A stretch of DNA of 50,355 nucleotides from Ardenticatenaceae bacterium (GTDB lineage Bacteria; Chloroflexota; Anaerolineae; Promineifilales; Promineifilaceae). The stretch's first letter is position 1. Every line of letters begins with the position of its first letter. Below are positions 15,186 through 24,362 of this stretch, piece by piece. A program made the translations under genes and the position numbers. The stretch is from the NCBI GenBank assembly GCA_030065875.1, contig JASJCR010000025.1, positions 1-50,355 on the forward strand, written 5' to 3'. The notes under the pieces are model-generated. The model was not told the origin of the DNA and made no database searches. It worked only from the letters and a program-made list of their open reading frames with translations.

Positions 15186-16355
15186 ATGCCAGAACTCTCA
15201 GTCTCCATCTCCTCTTCAAGCCCCTCGGTTCCACAGCCGAGCTTTGCGCCGCCGCGCGACCTGGGGTATCGACCTGAGCTGTGGTTGGGCGCTCCGTCGC
15301 GATTTGGGCTGGCCCTGCCGGACGCCTCCCCAACGGCCGTCAACATGTATGCCCCACGAGGCGTGTATTTTGATGATGAGGTGCTGATCGTTTCTGATAC
15401 GGGCAACCACCGGCTCATGATCTGGCAGGGGATGCCCACCGAAGATCATGCCCCGGCCGATGTTGTTCTCGGCCAGCCGGATTTTTTTGATGAAGGACCA
15501 AACGCCGCCGGACGCGGACCGGCAAATGGGGTTCATCTGCCAACCGGCGTCCTGGTAGCTGAAGGCCAGCTGTTTGTGGCCGATGCCTGGAATCATCGGA
15601 TATTGGTTTGGCATTCCGTGCCCGAGCGTTCGTTTACGCCGCCCGATTACGCACTGGGCCAGTCGGATTTGGACAGCGTGGTTGAGAATCGCGGCGGGGG
15701 CATTACGGCGACCGGTCTATACTGGCCCTACGGCATCGCCTTTATTAACGGGCAGTTTTTTGTGACCGATACCGGGAATCGACGAGTGTTGGTCTGGAAC
15801 GGCCTGCCGGCGGCCGATCAACCGCCCGATCTAATTATGGGTCAGGACGCGCCCGATCTGGGGTTAGAAAATCGCGGCACCGGCGTGGCGGCCAATACAT
15901 TTCGCTGGCCGCATGACGTGGCGGGTAACGACGAGGTGGTTTATATTGCCGATGCGGGTAACCATCGGATCCTGGGGTGGCGGCTGCCGCTCAGCGATCG
16001 CCCGGCCGATTTTCTGCTGGGCCAGCCTGATTTTGAACGCGCTGTGGAATGGCCGTATGGCTCACAGGGTCCTAGTGCTCTGCGTTTTCCCTACGCCATC
16101 GCCCTGCAGGATCAGCACCTGTTGTCGGCCGATACGGCCAACAACCGCATTCTGATATGGGATGGGCTGCCGGACGGGATATTTCAACCGGCGGCCGGTG
16201 TTTTAGGTCAGCCTGATTTTGCCGGTGGGGGTGAAAATCGTTGGCAGGCGGTAGGGCGCGATACGATGTGTTGGCCATACGGAATTCACGTACACGGCCG
16301 GCGGGTGGCCGTGGCCGATTCCGGCAATAATCGGGTGATGATCTGGCAAAGATAG
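15186..16355 (+). CDS. NHL-repeat beta-propeller protein of the hydrogenase locus
   Basis: This 389-residue protein carries six NHL blades, marked by VSDTGNHRLMIW, VADAWNHRILVW, VTDTGNRRVLVW, IADAGNHRILGW, SADTANNRILIW and VADSGNNRVMIW, each followed by a LGQPDF-like strand. A six-bladed propeller is expected. No signal peptide is visible, so it should be cytoplasmic like the hydrogenase. NHL proteins occur in several group 2a hydrogenase clusters; their function is unresolved, with docking or assembly the likely options. No obvious ribosome site precedes the ATG, which directly follows the palindrome. hypF starts 9 bases after its stop. Confidence 0.9.
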   Translation: MPELSVSISSSSPSVPQPSFAPPRDLGYRPELWLGAPSRFGLALPDASPTAVNMYAPRGVYFDDEVLIVSDTGNHRLMIWQGMPTEDHAPADVVLGQPDFFDEGPNAAGRGPANGVHLPTGVLVAEGQLFVADAWNHRILVWHSVPERSFTPPDYALGQSDLDSVVENRGGGITATGLYWPYGIAFINGQFFVTDTGNRRVLVWNGLPAADQPPDLIMGQDAPDLGLENRGTGVAANTFRWPHDVAGNDEVVYIADAGNHRILGWRLPLSDRPADFLLGQPDFERAVEWPYGSQGPSALRFPYAIALQDQHLLSADTANNRILIWDGLPDGIFQPAAGVLGQPDFAGGGENRWQAVGRDTMCWPYGIHVHGRRVAVADSGNNRVMIWQR

Positions 16356-16363
16356 AAGCAGTC

Positions 16364-18682
16364 ATGAATCGAGAACTGGTAGCGGATTCAAACAGCATCA
16401 TACGCCACCGCCTGATCGTGAAGGGGGTGGTCCAGGGGGTTGGTTTCCGGCCGTTTGTTTTTGGTCTGGCCCAGCGATATCAACTACACGGTTTTGTAGG
16501 GAATAACAGCGCCGGTGTATTTATCGAAGCCGAGGGCAAGCCAGCGGCCGTAGAAGCGTTTACGGCCGCCCTCCGCGCAGAAACCCCTCCGCTGGCCTTT
16601 ATCGAAAGCGTCACCAGCCAGAGCATTGCGGTGCAGGACAGCGCTCAATTTGAGATCGTCCACAGCGAAGCCCAGGAGGCGGCCAACACGCTGATCTCAC
16701 CTGATGTGTGCGTCTGCGACGAGTGTCTGCAGGAGCTGCTGGATTCCCACAACCGGCGCTATCGCTACCCGTTTATTAACTGCACTAACTGCGGCCCTCG
16801 CTTTACGATCATTGAAGATATTCCCTACGACCGGCCGCTAACCACGATGGCTTCATTTGTCATGTGCCCGGCATGCCAGTCCGAATATGATGATCCGCTG
16901 GATCGCCGCTTTCACGCCCAGCCCAACGCCTGCCCTGAATGCGGCCCGCACGTCTGGCTGGAGATGGCGTCTGCCGAAGGGGAGCGACCTACCCGTGAAG
17001 CCGCTGTTGATGGCACCATTGAACTCTTGCGCAATGGAAAAATTGTGGCCGTTAAAGGTTTGGGCGGCTTTCATCTGGCTTGCGATGCGGCCAACGACGA
17101 AGCGCTTCATCTACTGCGCGAACGCAAGGGGCGGGTTGACAAACCGTTTGCGGTGATGGCCAGAGATCTGGAGACGATCCGGGGTTTTGCCATCGTCAAC
17201 GCCGCAGAAGAGGCCCTGTTAACCAGCAAAGAACGGCCGATTGTCCTGCTGGAGAAGAAGCCGGAGAACGATCTGAGTCCGCTCATTGCGCCGGGCATCA
17301 ACTTTATTGGGGTGATGCTGCCGTATACGCCGCTGCACGTGCTGCTGCTGCAGGAACTGCCGGTGTTGGTCATGACCTCGGCTAACTTCTCCAATGAGCC
17401 GATCGTCAAGGAAAATGAAGAGGCGCGCGAACGGCTGGGTGATCTGGCCGATGCCTTGCTGTGTCACAACCGGCCGATCAAAAACCGCTGTGATGATGCC
17501 GTGGTGCGCGTTGTAACCGCTCAGGGCGAGAAGAAGCGCGCGGGTAATCTGCTGCCGATCCGCCGTTCGCGAGGGTATGCGCCCTTTCCGGTTAGGCTGC
17601 CGTTTGAGATGCCGCCGATTTTGGCCACCGGGGGTGAACTCAAAGCCACTTTTTGTTTGACCAAGGGATCGTACGCCTACATGGGCCAGCACATTGGCGA
17701 CATGGGAAACTGGGAAACCCTGCAGGCGTTTACCCAGGCGGTAGCTCAATTCCAGCATCTTTTTCGTGTAGATGTTGAGGCGGTCGCCTGCGATATGCAT
17801 CCCGGTTATCTGGCCACCCGGTGGGCCCAAGAACAGGCCGGTTCGAAGCGGTTGGCTCCCGTGCAGCATCACCATGCCCACATTGCCGGGGTCATGGCCG
17901 AGCATCAGCTGGACGGCTCAGAACCGGTCATCGGTTTTGCCTTTGACGGCACCGGTTATGGTCTGGACGGACATATTTGGGGTGGGGAAGTGCTGCTGGC
18001 TGATTACGCTGACTTTGAGCGGCCGTTTCACCTGGCTGAAATGCTGCTTCCTGGGGGAGACGTCTCGGTCCGGCGGCCGTATCGTCTGGCTTTATCCTGT
18101 CTGTGGCAGGCGGGGTTGGATTGGCTGGAAGAGCTGCCTCCCGTGCAGGCGTGTTCGGCGGCCGAGCAGAAGCTGCTGCGCCAACAGCTGCAAAAAGAGG
18201 TAAACTGTGTACCCACCAGCAGCATGGGCCGCCTATTTGATGCGGTTGCGGCGCTGATCGGGGTGCGGCAGGAAATAACTTATGAAGGACAAGCGGCCAT
18301 CGAATTAGAGAACCTGGTTGATGAGGCGGTGAACGATCGCTATGAGTTTGCCGTCGAGCAAAATGTATTTTCGGCCGTGCCGCTGATAATTAAAATTGTG
18401 GCTGATATGCAAAATAACGTCCCGCGGCCGGTAATTGCCGCCAAATTTCACAATGGGGTAGCGGCGCTGATTTTGCAGCTTAGCCAAACATTATGTAAAC
18501 AAAATGGTTTAAAGCAAGTGACCCTCAGCGGCGGCGTTTTTCAAAATGTGACCTTGCTGGAAAAAAGCGTGCGGCTGCTGCAGGCGGCCGGCATAAAACC
18601 ATTGATTCACAAGAAAGTACCCCCCAACGACGGCGGGCTGGCCCTGGGGCAGGCCGTGGTGGCTGGGGTGAGGTTGAGTTAA
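16364..18682 (+). CDS. hypF: Carbamoyltransferase HypF
   Basis: This 772-residue protein has the full HypF layout: an acylphosphatase domain (GVVQGVGFRPFVFGL, about residues 18-32), two zinc-finger pairs (CVCDEC with CTNCGP, and CPAC with CPECGP, about residues 110-200), a YrdC-like domain (KIVAVKGLGGFHLACDA) and a Kae1-like domain with VQHHHAH and FDGTGYGLDGHIWGGE. It uses carbamoyl phosphate and ATP to carbamoylate the C-terminal Cys of HypE, the first step in making the cyanide ligands of the active-site iron. Confidence 0.97.
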   Translation: MNRELVADSNSIIRHRLIVKGVVQGVGFRPFVFGLAQRYQLHGFVGNNSAGVFIEAEGKPAAVEAFTAALRAETPPLAFIESVTSQSIAVQDSAQFEIVHSEAQEAANTLISPDVCVCDECLQELLDSHNRRYRYPFINCTNCGPRFTIIEDIPYDRPLTTMASFVMCPACQSEYDDPLDRRFHAQPNACPECGPHVWLEMASAEGERPTREAAVDGTIELLRNGKIVAVKGLGGFHLACDAANDEALHLLRERKGRVDKPFAVMARDLETIRGFAIVNAAEEALLTSKERPIVLLEKKPENDLSPLIAPGINFIGVMLPYTPLHVLLLQELPVLVMTSANFSNEPIVKENEEARERLGDLADALLCHNRPIKNRCDDAVVRVVTAQGEKKRAGNLLPIRRSRGYAPFPVRLPFEMPPILATGGELKATFCLTKGSYAYMGQHIGDMGNWETLQAFTQAVAQFQHLFRVDVEAVACDMHPGYLATRWAQEQAGSKRLAPVQHHHAHIAGVMAEHQLDGSEPVIGFAFDGTGYGLDGHIWGGEVLLADYADFERPFHLAEMLLPGGDVSVRRPYRLALSCLWQAGLDWLEELPPVQACSAAEQKLLRQQLQKEVNCVPTSSMGRLFDAVAALIGVRQEITYEGQAAIELENLVDEAVNDRYEFAVEQNVFSAVPLIIKIVADMQNNVPRPVIAAKFHNGVAALILQLSQTLCKQNGLKQVTLSGGVFQNVTLLEKSVRLLQAAGIKPLIHKKVPPNDGGLALGQAVVAGVRLS

Positions 18683-18687
18683 ATGAA

Positions 18688-18716
18688 ATTCCGGGGAATT
18701 TTAAAATCCCCGGAAT
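18688..18716 (+). other. Hairpin between hypF and hypC
   Basis: ATTCCGGGGA (18688-18697) and TCCCCGGAAT (18707-18716) form a 10-bp stem in the short space between hypF and hypC. There is no T-run. It supports a hypC start downstream at 18737 and could adjust relative expression of the two genes. Confidence 0.55.
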
Positions 18717-18736
18717 CTGGACAAAGGAGAAACAGT

Positions 18737-19009
18737 ATGTGTCTGGGCGTACCGGGAAAAGTGGTCGAAATTTACGAGCAGTATGGCACCCGTATGGGCA
18801 AAGTCGACTTTAGCGGCATCCAGAAAGAGGTGTGCCTGGCTTATGTGCCAGAGGTCGAAGTGGGTGATTACACCGTGATCCACGTCGGGTTTGCTATCAC
18901 CAGACTGGATGAAGAATCGGCCCTGGAAACCCTAAAAATGTTTGAGGATCTCGGCATTTTGGAAGAAGAGCTGGGCGTCGAAGAGGAAGAGGGGGCGGTC
19001 ACGTCATGA
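18737..19009 (+). CDS. hypC: Hydrogenase assembly chaperone HypC
   Basis: This 90-residue protein starts [12 protein letters not shown], with the invariant Cys2 that carries the Fe(CN)2CO group with HypD. The ATG at 18737 is chosen because Cys2 must be next to the initiator Met and AGGAGA lies just upstream; an in-frame ATG at 18683 would read through the hairpin. The C-terminus is an acidic [11 protein letters not shown] tail. It overlaps hypD by four bases (ATGA). Confidence 0.96.
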   Translation: MCLGVPGKVVEIYEQYGTRMGKVDFSGIQKEVCLAYVPEVEVGDYTVIHVGFAITRLDEESALETLKMFEDLGILEEELGVEEEEGAVTS

Positions 19010-20130
19010 AGTATCTGAGCGAATTTCGCGATCCGGAACTGGCTCAGAAGCTGTTTGCCGAAATCAGGCAAATTGTGACCCGGCCGTGGGCGATTATGGA
19101 AGTGTGCGGTGGGCAGACCCACTCGATTATTCGCAACGGGATCGATCAACTGCTGCCCAAAGAGATTGAGCTCATTCACGGGCCGGGCTGCCCGGTATGC
19201 GTTACGCCGCTGGAAATTATCGACAAGGCGCTGGCTATCGCCGCCCGGCCGGGGGTGGTTTTTTGCTCTTTTGGAGACATGCTGCGCGTGCCCGGCAGCG
19301 AAAAAGATCTCTTTCGGATTAAAAGTGAAGGGGGCGACGTGCGGGTGGTTTATTCGCCACTTGATGCGGTCAATATCGCCAGCGAAAATCCCGATAAAGA
19401 AGTGGTCTTTTTTGGTATCGGTTTTGAAACAACCGCTCCGGCCAACGCCATGGCGGTTTTTCAGGCCAAACAGCGCGGCCTGACCAATTTCTCGATGCTC
19501 GTCTCGCACGTCCTGGTTCCGCCGGCCATTGAAGCGATTATGAGTTCTCCGGTCAACCGGGTGCAGGGTTTCCTGGCGGCCGGGCACGTGTGCAGCGTGA
19601 TGGGGTATTGGCAGTACGAGCCGCTGGTGCAAAAGTATAATGTACCGATTGTGGTGACCGGTTTTGAACCGCTCGATGTTCTGCAGGGGATTCGTCTGGT
19701 TGTAGCTCAGCTCGAAAAAGGGGAGGCGAAAATAGAAAACGCCTATCCTCGGGCGGTACAGCACACCGGCAACGGACCCGCCCAAAAAATGATCGAAGAT
19801 GTCTTTGCCGTTGACGATCGAACCTGGCGCGGCATCGGCATGATTCCACACAGCGGCTGGCGGCTGCACGATGCTTATGAAGCGTTTGATGCCGAAAAGA
19901 AATTTTCGGTGACCGATATCCATACCCAGGAATCGGCGCTGTGCCGCAGTGGGGAAGTGCTCCAGGGGTTGATCAAACCTCACGAGTGCGCCGCGTTTGG
20001 CAAAGAGTGTACCCCGCGCAAGCCATTAGGCGCGACGATGGTCTCGAGTGAAGGGGCGTGCGCCGCCTACTTCAACTACGGCCGGTTTGTGGCTCTCGAT
20101 GAGGTTGAAGTACAGAACTATCCCGGATAG
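19006..20130 (+). CDS. hypD: Hydrogenase maturation protein HypD
   Basis: This 374-residue iron-sulfur protein has the conserved CGGQTH motif, [22 protein letters not shown] and, near the C-terminus, a group of Cys ([20 protein letters not shown]) that bind the [4Fe-4S] cluster. HypD with HypC forms the platform on which the Fe(CN)2CO unit is assembled. Translation is coupled to hypC through the ATGA overlap. Confidence 0.97.
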   Translation: MKYLSEFRDPELAQKLFAEIRQIVTRPWAIMEVCGGQTHSIIRNGIDQLLPKEIELIHGPGCPVCVTPLEIIDKALAIAARPGVVFCSFGDMLRVPGSEKDLFRIKSEGGDVRVVYSPLDAVNIASENPDKEVVFFGIGFETTAPANAMAVFQAKQRGLTNFSMLVSHVLVPPAIEAIMSSPVNRVQGFLAAGHVCSVMGYWQYEPLVQKYNVPIVVTGFEPLDVLQGIRLVVAQLEKGEAKIENAYPRAVQHTGNGPAQKMIEDVFAVDDRTWRGIGMIPHSGWRLHDAYEAFDAEKKFSVTDIHTQESALCRSGEVLQGLIKPHECAAFGKECTPRKPLGATMVSSEGACAAYFNYGRFVALDEVEVQNYPG

Positions 20131-20147
20131 TAGATTAACCAACACCT

Positions 20148-21206
20148 ATGACAAACCCAATCAACATCGACGAATGGACCTGTCCGCTGCCCCTGCGCGA
20201 TCACCCCGCAATTGTCATGGGACACGGTGGCGGTGGAAAATTATCTTCCGAGCTGGTCGAACATCTCTTTTTACCCGCTTTTCAAAACGACATGCTGGCC
20301 AATCTGGGCGATGCTTCGGTCGTTGGCCTCAACGGCACCCGGCTGGCGATGTCAACCGACTCGTACGTTATCCAGCCCCTCTTTTTTCCGGGCGGGAATA
20401 TCGGCGAGCTGGCCGTACACGGCACGATTAACGACATCAGCATGAGCGGGGCATCCCCTCTTTACTTGAGCTGCGGGTTTATATTAGAAGAAGGGCTGCC
20501 CCTGGAGCAGCTCGGCCGGATCGTTGACAGCATGGCCGCCGCGGCGCGGTCGGCCGGGGTGCAGCTGATCACCGGCGACACCAAGGTGGTCGACAAAGGG
20601 CACGGGGACGGGGTGTATATCAACACCACCGGCATCGGCCTAATCCCGGATGGGGTGACCATCGGCCCCGATCAGGCGCGGCCAGGTGACGTGGTGATCG
20701 CCAGCGGCACCATCGGCGATCACGGCATGGCGGTTATGAGCGTGCGCGAAGGGCTGCAGTTTGAGACGGAAATTGTCAGCGATACGGCCGCGCTGAACGC
20801 CCTGGTGGCCCAAATGATCAACGCCTCTTCTCAGATTCACGTCTTGCGTGATCCGACTCGCGGTGGCGTGGCCTCTTCGCTCAATGAAATTGCCAAAGCG
20901 TCGCGGGTGGGCATTGTCATCGATGAGAATAAGGTGCCGGTCCGGCCGGCCGTGCGCTCAGCGTGTGAATTTTTGGGAATGGATCCGCTGTTTGTGGCCA
21001 ACGAAGGCAAGCTCCTGGCCATCGTGTCTGAAGCGGAGGCGGAGAAGGTGCTGGCGGTCATGAAGGCAAATCCGCTGGGTGTCGATGCGGCCGTGATCGG
21101 CCGGGTGGTTGACACTCACCCGGGGATGCTGGTGGCCAAAACCGGCATCGGGGGTACCCGCGTGGTGGCGATGCAGATCGGGGAGCAGCTCCCACGTATT
21201 TGTTGA
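20148..21206 (+). CDS. hypE: Thiocyanate-forming protein HypE
   Basis: This 352-residue AIR-synthase-fold ATPase has the GHGGGGKLSSELVEHLF motif near the N-terminus, the DPTRGGVASSLNEIA segment and the C-terminal PRIC whose last Cys is carbamoylated by HypF and dehydrated to thiocyanate. It is the last of the hyp genes here. With hypA, hypB, hypF, hypC and hypD present, the set of six core Hyp proteins is complete. Confidence 0.97.
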   Translation: MTNPINIDEWTCPLPLRDHPAIVMGHGGGGKLSSELVEHLFLPAFQNDMLANLGDASVVGLNGTRLAMSTDSYVIQPLFFPGGNIGELAVHGTINDISMSGASPLYLSCGFILEEGLPLEQLGRIVDSMAAAARSAGVQLITGDTKVVDKGHGDGVYINTTGIGLIPDGVTIGPDQARPGDVVIASGTIGDHGMAVMSVREGLQFETEIVSDTAALNALVAQMINASSQIHVLRDPTRGGVASSLNEIAKASRVGIVIDENKVPVRPAVRSACEFLGMDPLFVANEGKLLAIVSEAEAEKVLAVMKANPLGVDAAVIGRVVDTHPGMLVAKTGIGGTRVVAMQIGEQLPRIC

Positions 21207-21230
21207 TTTGGATTTTTTCTTTCGGAATTA

Positions 21231-21320
21231 GTGATTTAAAGTTCAAAGTTTAAAGTTAAAAGTGAAAAGACGGCGGTCCTAGAAAGAACTTTTCTCTATT
21301 AACTTTGTACTTTTCACTAT
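21231..21320. repeat. Intergenic palindrome, AAAGTTT heptad type
   Basis: GTTCAAAGTTTAAAGTTAAA (21240 on), with a unit of about seven bases, is mirrored by AACTTTGTACTTTTCACTAT (21300 on). It separates hypE from the aminotransferase gene and could end the hydrogenase transcript. Confidence 0.65.
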
Positions 21321-21335
21321 AAATGAGTTCCACAA

Positions 21336-22463
21336 ATGTCTTTTACGCCGTTTGATCTCGAATACACCCAGTCAAAATGGGAGCAGATCGTCGAATTTAA
21401 TTTAACCGAAAGTGGGGTACATCCAATCTCCCTGGAAGAGCTTCTGGATGGTGATGAATCCAAAATTACGGACCTGCTAAAAACAGAAATCAACTACCCA
21501 CACGTCAACGGTATACCGGAGCTCCGAGAAAATATTGCCCGCCTTTATGAGGGGGCGAATGGTGAGAAAAACGTCCTCGTGACGGTGGGTGCGGCCGAAG
21601 CGAACTACATCATTTTGCAGACGCTGCTGGAGCCGGGGGATGAACTGGCGACTTTGACCCCCACCTACAAACAGGCGTGGGGGGTGGCGGCGAATCGGGG
21701 GCACGTGGTGCGGCCGTTTCATCTGCGATCTGAATACGGCTGGTCGCTTGATATCGACGAGCTAAACGCCCAGGTAAACGAGCGGACCAAAATCATTGCT
21801 ATCGTCAATCCGAATAATCCGACCGGTTATATCATGAGTGAAGCGGAAATGGCGGCCGTCATCGCCGCCGCCGAGCGCGTGGGGGCGTGGATTCTGGCCG
21901 ATGAGGTGTATCGTGGGGCGGAGCGGCTGCAGGAGGCGGAAACGCCGTCGTTTTATGGCCGGTACGACAAGGTGCTGGCTGTGGGCAGCATGAGCAAGGC
22001 GTATGGCTTACCGGGATTGCGCGTGGGGTGGGTTGTGGGGCCGGTGGCTACCGTTGAAGAGATTTGGCGGCGGCATGAATACACGACGATTACGGCCACC
22101 ATGCTCAGCAATCACCTGGCTGCTCATGCGCTTTCGCCTGAGGTCCGCCCGCGGCTTATCCAGCGCGCGCGCGATTACATCCGTCACGGATACCCTGTTC
22201 TGGAAGCGTGGATGGAGGAGCAGGAAGGGCTATTTAGCTATACGCCACCGCTGGCCTCGGCCGTGACCTTCGTGCGTTACCATCTCGAAACCAATTCAAC
22301 CGAGCTGATGGAAATTCTGTGCCGTGAGGCGAGTGTTTTTGTCGGGGCCGGTGATTCTTTTGGGATGGATCATCATTTGCGCATCGCTTTTGGTCAGGAA
22401 GAAGCCTTGCTTAACGAGGCGTTTGGCCGCATTCAGCGAACGCTTGAACGATTGCGGGGTTAA
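21336..22463 (+). CDS. Class I/II PLP-dependent aminotransferase
   Basis: This 375-residue fold-type I enzyme has the NPNNPTGYIMS motif, the DEVYRGAE segment (cofactor-ring Asp and Tyr) and the lysine of SMSKAYGLPGLRVGW that forms the internal aldimine; Arg in HHLRIAFG should bind the substrate carboxylate. It resembles the aspartate/aromatic aminotransferase superfamily, but I cannot name the substrate. It follows the hydrogenase locus on the same strand but behind a palindrome, so it is probably a separate unit. Confidence 0.9.
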   Translation: MSFTPFDLEYTQSKWEQIVEFNLTESGVHPISLEELLDGDESKITDLLKTEINYPHVNGIPELRENIARLYEGANGEKNVLVTVGAAEANYIILQTLLEPGDELATLTPTYKQAWGVAANRGHVVRPFHLRSEYGWSLDIDELNAQVNERTKIIAIVNPNNPTGYIMSEAEMAAVIAAAERVGAWILADEVYRGAERLQEAETPSFYGRYDKVLAVGSMSKAYGLPGLRVGWVVGPVATVEEIWRRHEYTTITATMLSNHLAAHALSPEVRPRLIQRARDYIRHGYPVLEAWMEEQEGLFSYTPPLASAVTFVRYHLETNSTELMEILCREASVFVGAGDSFGMDHHLRIAFGQEEALLNEAFGRIQRTLERLRG

Positions 22464-22467
22464 GCTG

Positions 22468-22719
22468 CTAATAGTCCGTTTCTTCCTCTAGAAATAAGGC
22501 CAATTCACTTTCCGGCAGGTCGTCAAAGTCCTCCGCAATCCAAATTTTGCCCTTCCATTTTCCTGCACCCAACTTACGGGGGGTTTCATCCATTTCGAAG
22601 GGAACAATCTTGGCCACTGGCACGCCCGCCTTGCCAATAATGACCTCCTCTCCACGCAAGACCTTTTCAATTAAGCGGGATAATGTCGCCTTGGCTTCCG
22701 AAATGTTTGTAATTTGCAT
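22468..22719 (-). CDS. Phd/YefM-family antitoxin without a toxin gene
   Basis: This 83-residue protein begins MQITNISEAKATLSRLIEKV and contains GEEVIIGKAGVPVAKIVPFE, the Phd/YefM DNA-binding fold. The C-terminus is acidic (DFDDLPESELALFLEEETDY), as in the toxin-binding tails of such antitoxins. In this family a PIN-domain (VapC) gene usually follows, but here the stop codon lies four bases from the end of the convergent aminotransferase gene, so the toxin is missing. It is either a solitary repressor or a relic. Confidence 0.88.
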   Translation of the reverse strand: MQITNISEAKATLSRLIEKVLRGEEVIIGKAGVPVAKIVPFEMDETPRKLGAGKWKGKIWIAEDFDDLPESELALFLEEETDY

Positions 22720-22839
22720 CCATTCATCTCCATGTTTATTGTGGCCTAGTCTGGTCTGGTTTGCAATAAAGAAGTGGTTTATCTGCTGGGCTTCTTGTCA
22801 AATAAAACCGAAAAAGTAAGGTGGCTTAAAGTTCAAAAT

Positions 22840-23658
22840 TTAATTGGGCGTGGCCCCGACATGCTGTAGGGTTTGGGCCGCCTGCCGTGCTCCAGCTTCT
22901 AGCGCCTGGGAGATATCCCCGGTGCGAAAGTACGCAACCGTAAAGGCGGCCTGGAAAGCGTCACCGGCCCCGGTGGTATCGATGATTTTTTTCACCGGCA
23001 CAGCCGGCTGATCGTATCGCCGGCCGCGGAAGAGCGCGGAACTCCCCTCCTGGCCGCGGGTGACAACAAGCAGCGTCTGAGCGGCTTCGGCCACGGGTGT
23101 TAGAGCGGCCATTGTCTGCTCAGTTCCGCTGATAAACGCCAGATCAACCGGCTCAAAATAGGGGAAAATACGCGCGATGTCTCCATCATAGTCAAACCAG
23201 TCGCCAAAATCGGCCGTGCGCCGCCCGGTATAAACCGGATCAAGCATAACCTGATCAAAATAGGTTGGGGCGTATGCCTGATCGTAGCGAGAGACGGCGA
23301 TGGCGTGCTGTCGCACAAAAGCCAGATCTTCAGCCGTGAGGGCAAAGTTAGCCATACAGTTTTGATGGTAGCTGTTGGGTGGGAAGTAACGCTCCCCCCC
23401 TGGGCGGATGACGATTTCGCAACAGGCGCTCCGGCCGTCAACGATCGTCACGTGCGAGGCGTCTATCCCTTCGCGGGCCAGCTTGTCGAGAATCAGGCGG
23501 CCGTTTTTATCGCGGCCGACGGCACTGACCAGGGCCACGTGGTCCGCCCCGCTTCGCCTGGCCTGCACGGCAAAATTGAGCGAGATTCCTCCCGCCAGCG
23601 TTTGCTTGATGAGGGGAAAGAAGTCGGCCGCAGCTTCACCAATCGAAACGATTTTCAT
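22840..23658 (-). CDS. PfkB-family sugar kinase, FrlD-like
   Basis: This 272-residue ribokinase-fold protein has the N-terminal substrate-side glycine pair in LAGGISLNFAVQ, AVGRDKNGR, and the catalytic/anion-hole motif DTTGAGDAFQAAF near the C-terminus. Overall length and pattern (FALTAEDLAFVRQH, late FGDWFDYDGD) recall fructoselysine 6-kinase FrlD, so a sugar or Amadori-type substrate is possible, but the assignment is tentative. Its ATG overlaps the stop of the upstream gene at 23655-24230 (ATGA), so the two are translated together. Confidence 0.82.
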   Translation of the reverse strand: MKIVSIGEAAADFFPLIKQTLAGGISLNFAVQARRSGADHVALVSAVGRDKNGRLILDKLAREGIDASHVTIVDGRSACCEIVIRPGGERYFPPNSYHQNCMANFALTAEDLAFVRQHAIAVSRYDQAYAPTYFDQVMLDPVYTGRRTADFGDWFDYDGDIARIFPYFEPVDLAFISGTEQTMAALTPVAEAAQTLLVVTRGQEGSSALFRGRRYDQPAVPVKKIIDTTGAGDAFQAAFTVAYFRTGDISQALEAGARQAAQTLQHVGATPN

Positions 23659-24230
23659 ATCGCTTTGGTGATGGGAATAATCAGGCTCGTGGACTGCAGG
23701 GGAACCATATAGAGTTCATCGGTCAGGGTCACGCCGATTTTGCCGGCGGGTAAACGGGTAAAAATTGTTTTTTGTAGTTCTATGGGCCATTGTCCAACCC
23801 CCGGCCGGTAGGGTGGGCCCGTTTTTAATCCTTTTGTTTTAAACGACGTCCGTATTTCTCGATGGATTAGGTTGGTAAATCCAACGACCGCTGCCAGTAA
23901 AATTTCTTCCATGATGGCGGCCGCGGCCATGTCCCTGGCCATTACCTCGCGAATATGCCTGTCGATGGGGTGGCCGAGGGTGCAGATGGCCATGACGACC
24001 TCAATCGTCTGATCGGGCAGCCAGGGGGTAAAATCATCAACAGACCCTATTTCAAAAGTTCCTAAAACCGCCTCGGGAGCAAGCAGATCGGGCAAATCAG
24101 CCAGCGCTGCTTCGTAATAAGGCAGCATTCGCCGCCGCCGCCGTTCCTGTTTGTAGCGCCTTAGCAGGTGATCTGGATTGAGTTTGCCGGCTGCGGCAAT
24201 TTCAGCGTATGTTTTTTGAATAAATTTCAT
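23655..24230 (-). CDS. Methionine-synthase-activation-domain-like protein
   Basis: This 191-residue soluble protein matches the pattern of stand-alone B12-dependent methionine synthase activation domains: the helix TLGHPIDRHIREVMARDMAA, then residues 141-153 (PYRPGVGQWPIEL, with R142 at the place of the AdoMet-binding RxxxGxxxWP) and GKIGVTLTDELYMVPLQS (about 163-180). In MetH this fold binds S-adenosylmethionine and reactivates the corrinoid. No corrinoid domain or methyltransferase gene is nearby; the partner is a sugar kinase whose start overlaps this gene's stop. The function is therefore unknown, and the basic KQERRRRR segment near residue 27 is unusual. Confidence 0.65.
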   Translation of the reverse strand: MKFIQKTYAEIAAAGKLNPDHLLRRYKQERRRRRMLPYYEAALADLPDLLAPEAVLGTFEIGSVDDFTPWLPDQTIEVVMAICTLGHPIDRHIREVMARDMAAAAIMEEILLAAVVGFTNLIHREIRTSFKTKGLKTGPPYRPGVGQWPIELQKTIFTRLPAGKIGVTLTDELYMVPLQSTSLIIPITKAI

Positions 24231-24260
24231 GATGTTATTTAGTGGATCACAAATTGAGAA

Positions 24261-24330
24261 TCAGCCGCGGATGGCACGGATTTCCCCAGAAATTTCTTCT
24301 GCGGCTATTTTTCGTAAAACTTTTTGCTGA
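24261..24330. repeat. Degenerate CACGGATT-type palindrome
   Basis: CAGCCGCGGATGGCACGGAT (about 24262 on) and TTTCTTCTGCGGCTAT (about 24292-24307) form a partial stem. This is a decayed member of the 10-nt repeat class seen at 26596, 41376 and 50197. Confidence 0.45.
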
Positions 24331-24362
24331 TTACTTTATTCTTCAAGAAGAGGAATCATATC

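Noticed and set aside
18868..19983. 371-codon minus-strand open frame
   Set aside because: It is antisense to hypC and hypD, both of which are certain.
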